Origin: Cacajao melanocephalus
Taxonomy: Eukaryota; Chordata; Mammalia; Primates; Pitheciidae
NCBI GenBank assembly: GCA_963573385.1
Contig: CAUYLG010075519.1
Span: 84,421 to 148,420, forward strand
Direction: 5' to 3'
DNA: 64,000 nt
The position numbers were made by a program, and so were the translations under genes. Shown here one piece after another: positions 1 to 11,204 of this stretch (positions within the stretch are counted from its first letter, which is position 1; each line of letters opens with the position of its first letter). The notes beneath the pieces were generated by a model. The model made no database searches. It was not told the DNA's origin and saw nothing but the letters and a program-made list of their open reading frames with translations.

Positions 1-448
1 TGCCAAATTTTTCATTATGAACATATTACTTATTGCACTACAATATCTAAGATATTAAAAATGATGCCAGTTTATTATTTTAGAATTAGAAGTATAATTG
101 TCATAGAAACCACAAAACTTGGGTCAGCCTGGCCAACATATTCTTTCCTTTTTGGCAGATCTTCAGGCTCATGTGGAAAAACCATTGATAATCCCACCAC
201 CTAGAGAAAACTACTGTTAGTATTTTGAGTGTATTTCCTTCCAGCTTTTTTTCTATATATGTGTATGTATGTATAATATGTATTGATAACTTACTATATG
301 TTAATAAAATACTATATATAATAAATACATTATATCTTACATGGAACACATTTTGCTTAGTGTGTTATAAACACAGTTTTGTATCCTGTTTATTTTTTTT
401 TAACATTATATTGTTTATTCCCTAGATATTACCATTTGAAAACATGAC
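1..448. other. AT-rich intergenic sequence, unassigned
   Basis: No gene is recognised. The stretch is AT-rich with TATA-type runs around 255-330. The short open frames on both strands resemble no protein I know. Part of it (about 210-445) has the flavour of an old interspersed-repeat 3' end, but I cannot assign a family. Confidence 0.5.
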
Positions 449-747
449 TTTTTTTTTTTTTGAGACGGAATCTCTCACTGACGCCCAGGCTGGAGTGCAA
501 TGGTGCGATCTCAGCTCACTGCAAACTCCGCCTCCCTGGGTTCAAGCAATTCTCCTGCCTCAGCCTCCCAAGTAGCTGGGATTACAGGCACCTGCCACCA
601 AGCCTGGCTAATTTTTTTTTGTATTTTTAGTAGAGACGGGGTTTTACTATGTTGGCCAGGCTGGTCTCAAACTCCTGACCTCGTGATCAGCCCGCCTCGG
701 CCTCCCAAAGTGCTAGGATTACAGGTGTGGGCCACCGTGCCTGGCCA
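449..747 (-). mobile_element. Alu SINE, full length, antisense
   Basis: The + strand reads poly-T first, then the reverse complement of both Alu monomers, ending in the complement of the Alu 5' end (ctggcc). It is flanked by a 10-bp target-site duplication, aaaacatgac, at 439-448 and 748-757. That is the signature of L1-mediated retroposition. Confidence 0.95.
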
Positions 748-757
748 AAAACATGAC

Positions 758-1190
758 ATTTAATGTCTTCCTAATATGCAAATCTACTGACAAACATAAT
801 TTTCTAACCAATATTTCTGCTATAACAGCACTGATATGAACATACCTGTACATAAATCTTGTCTATATTTGTACTTTTGAAAGTCGCAGTTTCCAAGAAC
901 CTATTTGTGAGGTTAGGTGAGGACTTACTGCACTTGAAAAAAAAAAAAAAAAAAACCTCCCCAAAAGGCTTTCACTGTTGTAGTCATTCGATTGATTAGA
1001 CATATATGTAAAATATGGCTTGTTCATCTATTTAGACAATAATTATAAATATACCAAATTAATTTACATTTAAATGTTTTTCATTTGTTTCAAATTGAAC
1101 TGTGATCTGTGGAATGTCAAGGCATCATTTTGTTTTTACCAGGTTGTTATGGCCCATCAGTATTATGTTATTAATTAAAGAAAGTAAGTG
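758..1190. other. Unassigned intergenic sequence
   Basis: AT-rich, with no coding signal. It contains the left member of a pair of direct repeats (877-966) listed separately. Confidence 0.4.
877..966 (+). repeat. Direct repeat arm 1 (pairs with 2347-2430)
   Basis: About 90 bp starting ttgaaagtcgcagtttcc, with an internal A-run, ending cctccccaaaag. Nearly the same sequence recurs 1,470 bp downstream with a shorter A-run and a handful of substitutions. It matches no repeat family I recognise. Confidence 0.85.
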
Positions 1191-1484
1191 GGCCGGGCAT
1201 GGGGGCTCACACCTGTAGTCTCAGCACTTTGGGAAGCTGAGGCGGGCGGATCACTTGAGGACATGAGTTGGAGACCAGCCTGGCCATCATTGTAAAACCC
1301 CGTCTCTACTAAAAGTACAAAATTTAGCCACGCATAGTGGCCTATGTGTGTAATCGCAGCTATTTGGGAGGCTAAGGCACGAGAATCACTTGAACCCAGG
1401 AAGTGAAGGCTACGGGTGAACTGAGATGGTGCCACTGCACTCCAGCCCTGGTGACAGAGCAAGACTCCGTCTCAAAAAACAAAA
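1191..1484 (+). mobile_element. Alu SINE, sense
   Basis: Starts ggccgggcat and continues through both monomers (the RNA pol III B-box region is diverged), ending in a short interrupted A-tail. A short aaagtaa match flanks both ends and may be the remaining target-site duplication. Confidence 0.93.
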
Positions 1485-1904
1485 GTAACTGGTCCTGAGT
1501 TGTCTGTTAGCAGCTGTAGTCATGTGAAGACTGAAAACATTCCATTTTGGAGGAAGAATTAAGGCAAAAGCAAGCAAGTAAACACCCCGCCCCCACCATC
1601 CACCCAAAATGCACGCAGTCTTTTGCTTCACAGCATTTTTGTGCAATGCGTTGTGTTTCTAGAATCCTCCTCAGAATCTTGCCTCTCCTGCTGCTCTGTG
1701 TTAATGAACGCAGACTTGTGCAAGCGGAAGCTCCACGCAGGTGGAGCTGGGCCCTTTCCTCTTACACACTGGGGCACTTCCTTCTGGCCTCACCAGCCAG
1801 TGTGTTTTACAACTTGCAGGAGAGTATTATTACATCTGAGCACTCAGAAATTAGATGCCGACACTGAGTATTGATTCACATAAAAATCTACATATTGATA
1901 GTTT
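1485..1904. other. Unassigned intergenic sequence
   Basis: Moderate-GC sequence with several short open frames, none resembling a known protein. No repeat family recognised. Confidence 0.4.
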
Positions 1905-2330
1905 TTCGGGAGCTACTTACTCGCGGTCCCAGTGGCGCGGCTGCGGTGCGCTCCATGGCATCTGGAGGTGGTGTTCCTACTGATGAGGAGCCGGTGACTG
2001 GGTTGGAGAGGGAGGTCATGTTGACTGCAAGAAAGGTACTGGACCCATACGATATACCACACCCGAAGGGAGCTTCAGGCACCAAGGAAGACCCTAATTT
2101 AGTCCCCTCCATCACCAACAAGAGAATAGTGGGCCGCATCTGTGAAGAGGACAGCAGTACCATCATCTGGTTTCGGTTGCACAAAGGCGAGGCCCAGTGA
2201 TGCCCCAGCTGTGGAGCCCATTACAAGATGGTGCCCCACCAGCTGGAGCACTGAGCGCCTGCGCTGTTACTCAAAATATGCTGTAAAGCTGCTTCTTTCC
2301 AATAAAGACTAGCCTTTAAAAAAATCCTAG
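1905..2330 (+). pseudogene. COX5B: COX5B processed pseudogene
   Basis: This is a reverse-transcribed copy of the mRNA for cytochrome c oxidase subunit 5B, a nuclear-encoded zinc-binding subunit of mitochondrial complex IV. The translation from about 1935 reads through the transit-peptide end (RGPSGAAAVRSMASGGG) and most of the mature subunit (TDEEPVTGLEREVML, then SITNKRIVGRICEED). No introns interrupt it. The first zinc-ligand cysteine of GCIC is replaced by Arg (GRIC). An Arg codon before the CPxCGAH zinc motif has become a stop at 2198-2200. The same frame then continues to the normal stop at 2252-2254. An AATAAA poly-A signal follows (about 2301) with a short A-run. The 5' part of the transit peptide is missing or rearranged. 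It is a non-functional relic, and identity to COX5B is clear by eye. Confidence 0.93.
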
Positions 2331-2346
2331 TGCCTTTGCCTAGGAC

Positions 2347-2430
2347 TTGAAAGTCGCAGTTTCCATGAAACTATTCATGAGGTTGGGTGAGGATTTACTG
2401 TACTTGGAAAAAAAAAAACCTCCCCAAAAG
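2347..2430 (+). repeat. Direct repeat arm 2 (pairs with 877-966)
   Basis: Second copy of the sequence beginning ttgaaagtcgcagtttcc and ending cctccccaaaag. It lies just downstream of the COX5B pseudogene. The differences from arm 1 are scattered substitutions and A-run length. Confidence 0.85.
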
Positions 2431-2593
2431 TAGGTGAGCAACAGACTCACTCACGTAGTATGCCGATCCACCACACACAAAGGGCGTGGGCAACCAAAAG
2501 CTGTTGAATTAAAAATCGCCTTGGCATGTAAAGGTGCCTAGCATTATGGAAATAGTTTATGTTGCCATTATTATTATTATTATTATTGTTAAC

Positions 2594-2875
2594 TTTTTTT
2601 TTTGAGTCAAGGTCTCACTCTGTCACCCAGGTTGGAGTGCAGTGGTATGACCTCGGCTCACTGCAACCCCTGCCTCCTTGGTTCAAGCGATTTTCTCCCT
2701 CAGCCTCCCAAGTAGTTGGGATTACAGACATGTGCCACCACACTCAGCTAATTTTTGTATTTTTGGTTGATACGGGGTTTGCCCATGTTGGCCAAGCTGG
2801 TCTCGAACTCCCGACTTCAAGTGATCTTCCTGCCTCGGCCTCCCAAAGTGCTGGCATGAGCCACCGCGCCTGGCC
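2594..2875 (-). mobile_element. Alu SINE, antisense
   Basis: Poly-T, then the reverse complement of both Alu monomers, ending cgcgcctggcc. It is preceded by a short (ATT)n tract at about 2566-2588. The 3' portion carries a small deletion. Confidence 0.93.
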
Positions 2876-4330
2876 TATGTTGACATGATTCATCCTCCTA
2901 AAATAATAAAATAATTGGAAAAATAGCTTGAAGAAAATTAAGCTTTTTATCTTGAATTTTGAAGATTTTTTTTTAAACCTCCTCAAGTGTTCGTATCATT
3001 TCTTTGTCCTAATCACAAACAGGAAATTTCAAAGCATAACAAAGACCCAATTCTCGTTGCTCTGGTGTGGCTTTGGTGGGAATTTCAGAAGCAGTTCTGT
3101 TGGTTGTCCTGGCTGATGCCGCCACTTTTGAACACTGGTAAATGCGAACAGTGTAAATTGCCTTTGTTGTTTACAAGGATGCTCTCATACATATTTCTCA
3201 TTCAGTTTTTAATTAGCTAAAACTTGATTGATACTTAATGCATAATTGTGTGCTTTAAGTATATGTGTCCTGTTATTTCCATTTTATAGCCAAAATTTGG
3301 ACATGGAGATTTAGAGATTAAATAGCTTACTCACTCAAAGGTTCGAGTTAGCAGTCAAACCCCTATCCTGTGATTATTTTCCCTGCATCATGAGGTTTCT
3401 AAAAATGTGAAATAAACTTGGTTTTATAAGTAGAGCCAGACTCTTCATATTCTTCCCAGGTACAGGAAGTTGTAAGAACACCTTCTCCCTGGCTTTAAGA
3501 AGGTCAGAAGCTGCAGCTGTTAGAGAGTCAACATGGCTCCCAGGGGCAGTCCCTCCTATACTGTCCTTCAGTGCCCCTGTCTGTTCACCCATGAGGAGTG
3601 GTTTACAAGTCTCCAAGCACAGGTTACACAGAGCCCAGGTCACAGACAGGATGCCAGGCTCCCACCCCATAGCCGTTTTTTCCCCCACTCACTACTTGAC
3701 TGGTGCCTTAAGAATATGTCACAGTTACCAACACTGCAGTTTTGGGGAGCAGATTCGAGCTTCTAAAAGTAGAGTGAGCTGATGGTTTATTGGCAGAAAT
3801 AGGACCCGCTTGCAGAAGTGTGGTGGTCCTGGCTGTTCACGGCGATCCACAGTGAATCAATCACTGAATTTTCTGGACTTTTTGGAGTCAGTTATTAAAT
3901 GCATCCATTGTTAAATAACACACACTGAAAGAATGCTTCTGGTTCCTGCAACTCTATGAAGGTAGCATGATTGTAGTGAGTAGCTCTCAAGCTGAAAGAG
4001 GTTTCTGTTTGATGAATGTGATTTTCATGAGGATGAGAAATCGTTTAACAGTAGCGCGCATATCAGATTTAGCAACGATAAATGGACTGGGAAAAGAAGC
4101 AGCAGATCAGAATACATCTCCATTTGACAAATCATGGTTGAATTACAACCACAAGTTGACCAAGAATACAAGGTTTTAGCAAAAATCAACCAAAATTTTT
4201 CACAGAATTTTATTCTATGAGAATCAATGGCTATGTGAAATTTACATGGAAGAATAGCATATATTTGATTATTGATTGTAAGTTGTGTATTACACAGCGT
4301 TGATCTTAAATATGTGCATGTGTATACATT
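2876..4330. other. Unassigned intergenic sequence with one MIR relic
   Basis: Apart from the MIR at about 3255-3372, no repeat family or gene is recognised. Short open frames on both strands at 3374-3780 and 3967-4435 look random in composition and have no recognisable domains. Confidence 0.4.
3255..3372 (+). mobile_element. MIR SINE relic, sense
   Basis: Diverged match to the MIR core: ttccattttatagc, then a run resembling gagatttagagattaaatagctta, then a region resembling aggattcgaaccc. Old, with no target-site duplication visible. Confidence 0.6.
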
Positions 4331-4334
4331 GTCA

Positions 4335-4690
4335 CAGGCCCTTTCAGCTGCTGTTACAAAATGCCGTAAACTGCATGGCCTGGAAACAACAGAAATGTGT
4401 TTCTTATGGTTCTGGAGGCTGGGATGCAAGCCCAAGACCAGGGCACCGGGAGATTCTCTGTCTCATCAGGGCCTGTTTCCTGGTGCATACATGGCGTCTT
4501 TTCTCTGTGTCCTCACGTGGCAGAAGGGGCATGCGAGTCTCTGGGAGCTCCTTTATAAGGGCATTAATCCCATTTCTGAAGGCCTACCTTCATTGACCTA
4601 ATAATCACATCCCCAAGGCCTCATCTCCTAACTTTCAGGGTTAGGATTTAAACATATGAATTTTGGGGGACAGAAACATTCAGTTCATTG
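4335..4690 (-). mobile_element. ERVL-MaLR LTR (MLT1-type), antisense
   Basis: The sequence follows the antisense MaLR LTR pattern: acagaaatgtgtttcttatg, gttctggaggctgggatgca, then tgtgtcctcacgtggcagaa, ataagggcattaatccc and gaattttgggggacagaaac. The 3' portion on the + strand is duplicated immediately downstream. Confidence 0.8.
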
Positions 4691-5310
4691 CATATACATA
4701 TACATATATTCACACACATATTGTGTGTATATATAGTATATAGTATTTACATATTGTATGCATTTATGCATAATATAAATATTGCATATACATATATTCA
4801 CACACATGTTGCATTTGTATATATTATATAGTATATACGTACTATATGTATATATAGTTATATATAGTATAAAAGTACTATATGTATATATACTATATGT
4901 CGTATAAAGGGCATTAATCCCATTTCTGAAGGCTCCACTTTCATTAACCTAATCACCTTCCCAAGGCCTCCTCTCCTAACTTTGGAGGTTAGGATTTAAA
5001 CATGTGAATTTTGGGGGACAGAAACATTCAGTTCATTGCATGTACCTATACGTATATTCACACCCACATATTGTATGTGTATCTATAGTATATTTACATA
5101 CTATATGTATATACATATATGCATAATTCAATAATACAATAATACATATTGCATATATGTATTTTCACACACATATTGTATGTATATATACAGTATATAC
5201 ATACTACAAACATGTATATGTGTATATGCATAATACAGTAACATATACTGCATATTGTATATGTATATGCAATATGTATTATTGTATTATGCATATATAT
5301 ATATATTTGA
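4555..5310 (+). repeat. Tandem duplication (350-bp offset) of LTR tail plus AT-rich array
   Basis: The segment starting gcattaatcccatttctgaa at 4561 recurs at 4911. Each copy (about 136 bp of LTR tail) is followed by an AT-rich array of TATA, CATA and CACATA runs (4690-4904 and 5040-5310). The long TATA/CACATA tracts explain the tyrosine- and isoleucine-rich open frames here. Confidence 0.85.
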
Positions 5311-5319
5311 GTCCCTATT

Positions 5320-6486
5320 TTACACATTTACCAGCACCCCACTGCTTTTGAGAATGAAAGGGGTGCCATTATTACACATGTTGCAATACTGGGTGAAATC
5401 AGGACAGTCCCAGGCAATCCCAGAACCTGTGGTCCCCACAAGACTTTCTAGGTCCAGTCCAGCACACAGTCTCCCTCTGGGCTGTCCTTTTCTTACAGCT
5501 CCCTCCCCCACCAGAGACCCTACACAATCACTCCAAAAAGGCTCTTTCTCACTGAGTCCCTTTGCCACAGGGAGTCACAGGAGCATTAAGTTACCTCCTG
5601 AGCAACCGTCTTCACCCTGCTTCATCCCTTTCCCAGGCTTCATGGAAGCACTGTTTCTGGCATTTATTAGCTCTGAGACTATAGAAGCCTCCCTTATAAA
5701 GTTTGTAGGTAATTTTCTTACAGCAAAATGGAGCTAATAGACCCAGCATGCAGAGCTGCTGCAAGGATTAGCAGGCTCTGTCACGGCTTTCTATGTGCTT
5801 GGCACGAGATACATGCTCAATGAATGGCACTATTTTTGCTATCATTACTGCTCCTGCTGCTACTTTGTTTGAGTGTCTCTGTCTCAGGCTCTGAGTTTTT
5901 GGACACATCCCCATTACTTGGGCCCCCTGGGACTTTGATAGTTTAGACTCCTTTCACCCACTCTAAAACTGAGGGTTTCTCCACCCCTTCCCATACCCAG
6001 TCCTGACTTACGGGGAGTGGTCACAGTGAGGGGTAACCAGGGGTCACTCTGCTGTTTTCCTTGAGGGCCTGGTGTACAGTCGGGCCTCCAGAAACAGCTC
6101 TGGGTCCTCCAACCTGTCCTTGGCCCTAGCTATGTGATCCAGCTGTACATACTATGCCCAAGTCAGGCCAACCAGACTGCTTCAGTGCTGGCCATGAGGG
6201 CCTCCTCGTCCAACACAAGCCAATGAGAACCCCTTCCTGGACTTTTCTGAGTTGGAATGAAGGGAAGGAGTCAGCGCCTCTGATTGGGAGCTTGAGGTTC
6301 AGGAGCTGATGGAGACATGTTGGCTATCTAGAAGAGCCAGTGGGAGAGTCTGAAGCCAATGACACAGAGAACTAGACCCCAGATGGCAGAAGAGTCCTGC
6401 TAGGACAGAGGTCACTGAGGCCTGACTGCATCCTGACCCTCTCTTAAGGCACATTGAGATCACCACTCCCATCAAAAGGCAGCATC
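5320..6486. other. Unassigned intergenic sequence with one MIR relic
   Basis: No gene recognised. Open frames at 5255-5737 (+) and 5320-5568 (-) are not recognisable proteins. A MIR lies at about 5640-5860. Confidence 0.4.
5640..5860 (+). mobile_element. MIR SINE relic, sense
   Basis: MIR-like 3' region: gctgctgcaaggattagcag, then tgtgcttggcacgagataca followed by tgctcaatgaatggc and a run resembling (ATT)n. It is diverged, as expected of this old SINE. Confidence 0.65.
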
Positions 6487-6780
6487 AGCCTGGCGCAGTG
6501 GCTCACACCTATAATTCTAGCACTTTGGAAGGCCAAGGTGGGCGGATCATGAGGTCAGGAGTTCAAGACCAGCAGACCAACATGGTGAAACCCCATCTCT
6601 ACTTAAAAATATAAAAATTAGCTAGGCATGGTCGTGTGCACCTGTAATCCCAGCTACTCAGGAGGCTGAGGCAGGAGGCTCACTTGAACCTGGGAGGCAG
6701 AGTTTGCAGTGAATTGAGATCGTGCCACTGAACTCCAGCCTAGACGACAGAACAAGACTCCATCTCAAAAAAAAAAAAAG
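6487..6780 (+). mobile_element. Alu SINE, sense
   Basis: Starts agcctggcgcagtggctcac, carries both monomers, and ends in a 13-A tail at about 6767-6779. Confidence 0.93.
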
Positions 6781-6938
6781 AGGCAACCTCCCCTCCCCTC
6801 CCCTCCCCTCCCTTCCCCTCCCCTTTTTTTCTCCAGTCTCACTATGTTGCCCAGGCTGGGCTCAAACTCCTGGGCTCCAGAGTGCCTCCCGCCCCAGCCC
6901 CTGAGTAGCTGGAACTACAGACACCCACCATGCCTGGG
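6781..6938 (-). repeat. (CCCCT)n tract joined to antisense Alu fragment
   Basis: A C/T-only run (about 6787-6822) of cccct units leads into T7 and then a partial antisense Alu monomer (about 6824-6938) with tatgttgcccaggctgggct and gagtagctggaactacagac. Confidence 0.75.
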
Positions 6939-7350
6939 TCTCTGGTTTTCTTCATTGAGTCTCCAATGAATGGGAGGCTCTAAGCCTGAAAAGTGTGACA
7001 CTGTATTTCTTTAAGCCCCAAAGGCTCCAAAGTACTATGCCCGTGCTTCTGAAGGGTTTCTTAAGGGTGTTGTGTTTCCAGAATGATTTATAATACCTTT
7101 TGTGCACCAGGTGAGATGACTTAGCCATTTGCGCTTGCTGGTCCGGTCCCTGAGGCTGTAGCAGTGGTTTCCACAGGGTCTTTTTGGTGGGATGCCACTG
7201 CCATTTACTCTCAACCTTTGCCTAAGCTAATTCAAGTCAGCTTTCCCTCACTTGAAGTAACAACAAAAATGTTCCTAATGAGTCCTCCTAGGTTCCCCAG
7301 GTTCAGGAAAGGGAAATCAGACACTCCTTGCCCCTGCTCTAGGGAGAATA
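6939..7350. other. Unassigned intergenic sequence
   Basis: I see no gene or clear repeat family in this stretch. Confidence 0.4.
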
Positions 7351-8021
7351 TGTAGAGAACCAGCCCCACACCCCACCCATCGGTACGCTGAGTTCAGTGG
7401 TGACAAAGGAATGAGAAAAAGACAGGTAAAGAATGCATAGTGGGACCAGGGGGCCGTCACTTGCACTGGAGGCAGTGAAGGCCCTGAGCTCTGATCTACC
7501 ACAGTATTTATTGGTTACAGTCACTTTGATCTATAGGCTAGGCGGTGGAGTGATGGTGGGGAGAGGGTGATGTGATGGTGGGGTGAATCAGTGAGCCAGA
7601 AGTGAGTCAGTGAGCCAGAACTGGTATGTCATTCTAAAGATTGATAACAGTGGCAGTTTGGGAGTTTCACAAAACAAGAACATGTGGTTATCTTCAGCCT
7701 GTTATCTATGTGCAGCTGGTGGAACAGGGACCTTATAAGGAGCCTACAAATCTGGTTACGTTTTAGTGCTACGAAGGGGTTTTACGTCCTTGAGCACAAT
7801 GTTTATGGTAACAGAGCCAAGGTCACCCTGCACGGGAACATGAGGCATGGAGAGGTCTGCCTCCCCAGAGGCCCCCCGCAATTTGCGCGGTTTGTTGTTA
7901 TGAGTTTATGTGTTATAAGCAATTTCTGTAGGCGCTCTGTAAGTCCTTTCTCCTTTGCTGCTTCCCCTAACAGAACAGGCCCCTGTTTCATATCAGGGCT
8001 AACTCTCAATGGTCTGTGTCA
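7351..8021 (-). mobile_element. Probable endogenous retrovirus LTR, antisense
   Basis: The + strand starts tgtagagaaccagcccc and can be ended at ggtctgtgtca, a TG...CA element. Read on the - strand it has an AATAAA poly-A signal (complement at about 7506-7511) followed by about 150 bp of U5-like sequence ending in TCTCTACA. That layout fits an LTR transcribed leftward. No target-site duplication is convincing and I cannot name the family. A 236-codon open frame on the + strand (7684-8394) overlaps it and looks accidental. Confidence 0.6.
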
Positions 8022-9384
8022 AATGCTCCAGAGAAGCATATTTCTGATCCAAATGAAAGGACGGAGATACCAGCGCCCAAGCCCCAAGGAACCTGACTCT
8101 AGAAGGGTCTTGTGCTCTAGGAGGGTCAGAAGTGACTTCTACTACCATCTTGCTTTAGGAGTCCAAGTAAATAACAGACTGAATACACCGCTTTGCTCTG
8201 AAGTAGACATACGGTGTCCAATTCCAGGGAGCCTGTGCCTCTGCAGCCCCTGCCCCCAAGTCTGTGGCAGGCATTGCCCATCGATCCCGACATGGTCCTG
8301 TGCACCCTGGCGTACCACCAGTGCTGCCGGCTGGCCCTTCTCAGCTGCTCTTGGTCCTTCTTGGAGAAGTCACCGAGCTTGTCTTCTCGGCTGAGTGGGC
8401 CTCATGTCTAGAGACTACAGCCTTGAAAAGGCTGTTTTGGATGTGGGTCTGTGAGTTCTCGCATACCGACGTTCTATAAGCCACAGAGCCATCCTCGTGT
8501 CTGCAAGTGAAAGGTTAATACCCAGGGAAGGCGAAAATCTCCTTTAAAATTGCTAGTGAAAGGTGGGCTAGACCAGAGGAACATAGAATTAGGCTTACGT
8601 AGCAGCCTGGGTTTCCATAGAAACAAGATGCAGTGGCGTCAGATGCATGATTAAACTTTTCCACGCTGGTTTTAAGCCTGGAAGCAGGCTGGAAGAGGCT
8701 ATTTACTCCCTGTTCAGGCACAGTGCAAATTTTGACAGCAAAGTCCTCCAAAAAGTCTCAGTCAAAGCAAATGGCAGTGACTCCTCCCCTCACACACAAA
8801 AAGTCGTGTATGAGCCCCCGCTACAGCCCGGCAGGCTGAACTGGAGTGGCACATACACAGTGCAGTCTGGCGTGGGGGACGAAAGTTATTGTTACTCATC
8901 CTGGAAACACATCACCCTTAAGAAACCCCTCAGAAGCACAGGGGTAGTCATTTGGGGTCTTTGGGTTTAATGAAATACAGCATCACATTTTGCAGCTCAA
9001 AGCCTCCTATGTATTGGAAACTGGGTGAAGAAAGCCAGAAGTGTGATGTTGCCTTGGTAGGAGGGCCCGGCCTGCAGCCTTCAGCGAGCAGCAGCAGGAA
9101 GCTGCAGCCCTGAATCAGCGCCTTTGTTCTCCGGAAGCCTGCAGGAGTAGGCCCGTCTGCTCACACTGTCCTTGGGCAGTTTGCGTGTGTCCCTAGGAGC
9201 CCATGCGGGTGACCCCCTAGGTACAGCGGGCGTTGGGCGTGGAAGGCGGGCTGGGGGCAGCTGGGGACAGCACTCACTGTTCTGCCCCTGCTCCTCCACT
9301 CAGCAGTGAGGACTGGGCTCCCATCCAATGAAAGGGCTGGAAGCTTTCTGCGAGAAGCAGCCAGTCCTGATTGGTTGGTTGGTT
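8022..9384. other. Unassigned intergenic sequence, partly GC-richer
   Basis: No repeat family recognised. Several open frames occur on both strands (for example 8214-8411, 8647-8970 and 9081-9299), none resembling a known protein. Most of this appears to be single-copy sequence. Confidence 0.4.
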
Positions 9385-10228
9385 TGAAATGTATCCATTA
9401 TTTAATTAGGTTCTTTGCAAGAAATTGAGAACCGCAGATGCTGAGGATAAATTGCATTTGTGAGTGAGAACACAGGATGAAGGTAGCCCTAGAGCTGAGG
9501 GCTAACTTTGGTTTGGGGCAGAATTTGTGAGTCCATGGCTTTCTGATCTGCCTTGCGCTGCTGTGTGAGCCATATTTCTCTCTCTGTGTGGAAGCGCTCA
9601 CCTTCCTAGTGTCTGTGCCTGTGCGGGAGGGAGATGTGGGGGATTTTCACACTGCTGATAGCAACTCTGTTGGAGGTGGTGATGACGAATTTCTGGTGTT
9701 CTATGCAGAGGAGCTCAGTTGAGGACCAGAGGTCTAGCGACTGCTCAGCTCAGGAAAACCACCCTCTAGACTTTGTGGTGCCCAGTGAGGATGACTGGAA
9801 TGGTCCCAGGAGCGAGACTGCCTGCAGCCTTCCCACGCACTGACTGAAGGGTTTCTTGCCAGGGCTCCACACTTCCAAGACACATCTTCAGTAGGCGCAT
9901 ATGTAGGCATTTCGTGAAGTTTAACCACCCAGGCACCTCCATTGTTAACCCCAGATGGTTCTGTGACAGCAGCAAGAACTTTCTCCTTTTTCAGCTCTGG
10001 ATTTAGCAGCTGAATACTTCCTCTTGTGCATGGCTTTTCTCGACGACAAGCAGGTCAGAACCATCTGCGCATTCCCCTGATGGGACACGGTTTCTGCTGC
10101 AGAGGGCCTTCCCCCGCCTGGACTCTTTGGGTTTGAGATTACCCTTCTTGATCTTGCCTCTGGCATCAGCCTTCTTGGCTACAGGTTTCTTGCCTTAGCT
10201 TCCAGCTTCTCAATTTTTCACTCACCAT
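9385..10228 (-). pseudogene. RPL6: RPL6 processed pseudogene
   Basis: Read on the - strand, this is an intronless, decayed copy of the mRNA for ribosomal protein L6 (eL6, 60S subunit). Recognisable blocks in order are: the start region (atggtgagtgaaaaattgag, about 10219 downward); [15 protein letters not shown]; a block resembling VVKLRKMPRYYPTEDVP; ILTG near the GRHRGKRVVFLK region; the RRTHQKFVIATST-like block at about 9680-9715; the EKEKYEITEQ-like block near 9560; and the C-terminal NGIYPH region near 9440. The 3'UTR start (aagaacctaattaaata) follows at about 9400-9417. Frameshifts split it into at least four short frames, so it cannot encode L6. No poly-A tail or target-site duplication is clear, which fits an old insertion. 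Confidence 0.9.
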
Positions 10229-10689
10229 CTTGCAACATGGGAAGGAGTTGGATCCTGTTTTGATGGAACTCATCATGAAATAGATGCAGAAGCAGAGATA
10301 AAAGTTTCAGTGTTTTATCAATTGCTTGAAAAGCTACGAATATATAGATTCTCAGAATGTGTAGTGCTGGGAGAAACCAACATACTACAAGAGAAGAAAG
10401 ATATTTAGCATGAAAATATACTTAATGCCTGGCCAGTCTTAGGGAGAATGGCAGGACCAGCTCCTCTCAATATGGGAAGGAGCACTGACGAACAAGACCA
10501 TGGGGGTGCATGTTCTGGAGTCTGAATCTCAGTTGGATGTGAGAATTCTGAGCCCGTGGTACAAGTGAGGCTTCCTGGCAGATCTAAACTTCTGGTTAGG
10601 AAGAGTGACTTCGAAGTCCACCGGTATTTCCCATTTCCTCCAGAAGAGCAAATACAGCATGGTTCCCTACTGCTGTTCTTACAGATGTA
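10229..10689. other. Unassigned intergenic sequence
   Basis: I see no gene or recognisable repeat in this stretch. Confidence 0.4.
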
Positions 10690-11130
10690 TCAGAAATTGA
10701 GTGGCTCAGAACAACACAAATGTATTCTCTTATGCCCTGGATGTCACAAGTAGAAAACGGGTCTTCCCGGGCTGAAGTCAAAGTGTTGGTGGGGCTGGGT
10801 TTCTTTCTGGGGGACCCTGGGGGAGAACACTTTACCTTGACCCCTCCAGCTGCCCACGTGATCCTCTCCCTCTCGCTGCAGACAGCAGCAGCCGTGCAAG
10901 GTTTTCCAGTTCTTTGCATGACATATTACTCTGACTTCCTCTTCTTCCTTCTTCCACATTAAGGCCCTTGTGATTCTCCTGGATGGACTCCAATAATCTG
11001 GGATAATCCCCTGTCAACTTTTACCTACGTCTGCTACTTTAATTCCCATTTTTCATGGAACCTACTTCATCTACAGGCTCTAGGGATAGGATGTGAACAT
11101 CTTTGAGGGGCCATTATGTTATAGGAGTTA
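10690..11130 (-). mobile_element. ERVL-MaLR LTR (MLT1-type), antisense
   Basis: Typical antisense MLT1 landmarks appear in order: ggctcagaacaacacaaatg, a ggtcttcccgggctgaagtc block, aaggcccttgtgattctcct, and gggataggatgtgaacatct followed by gaggggccattatg. Confidence 0.75.
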
Positions 11131-11204
11131 TTAAGGGATTATTTTAGGCAGATAGAAAAAAGGGTCCTTAGGAAGTTTTTTTTTCTTTTTTTTTTTTTTT
11201 TTCT

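Noticed and set aside
2744..2986. Frames ending in [21 protein letters not shown] peptides, here and at several other sites
   Set aside because: These are standard translations of Alu sequence, not exons.
7684..8394. 236-codon + strand open frame, the longest in the window
   Set aside because: It begins inside an antisense LTR and runs into unannotated sequence. No domain or family resemblance and no splice or promoter support.
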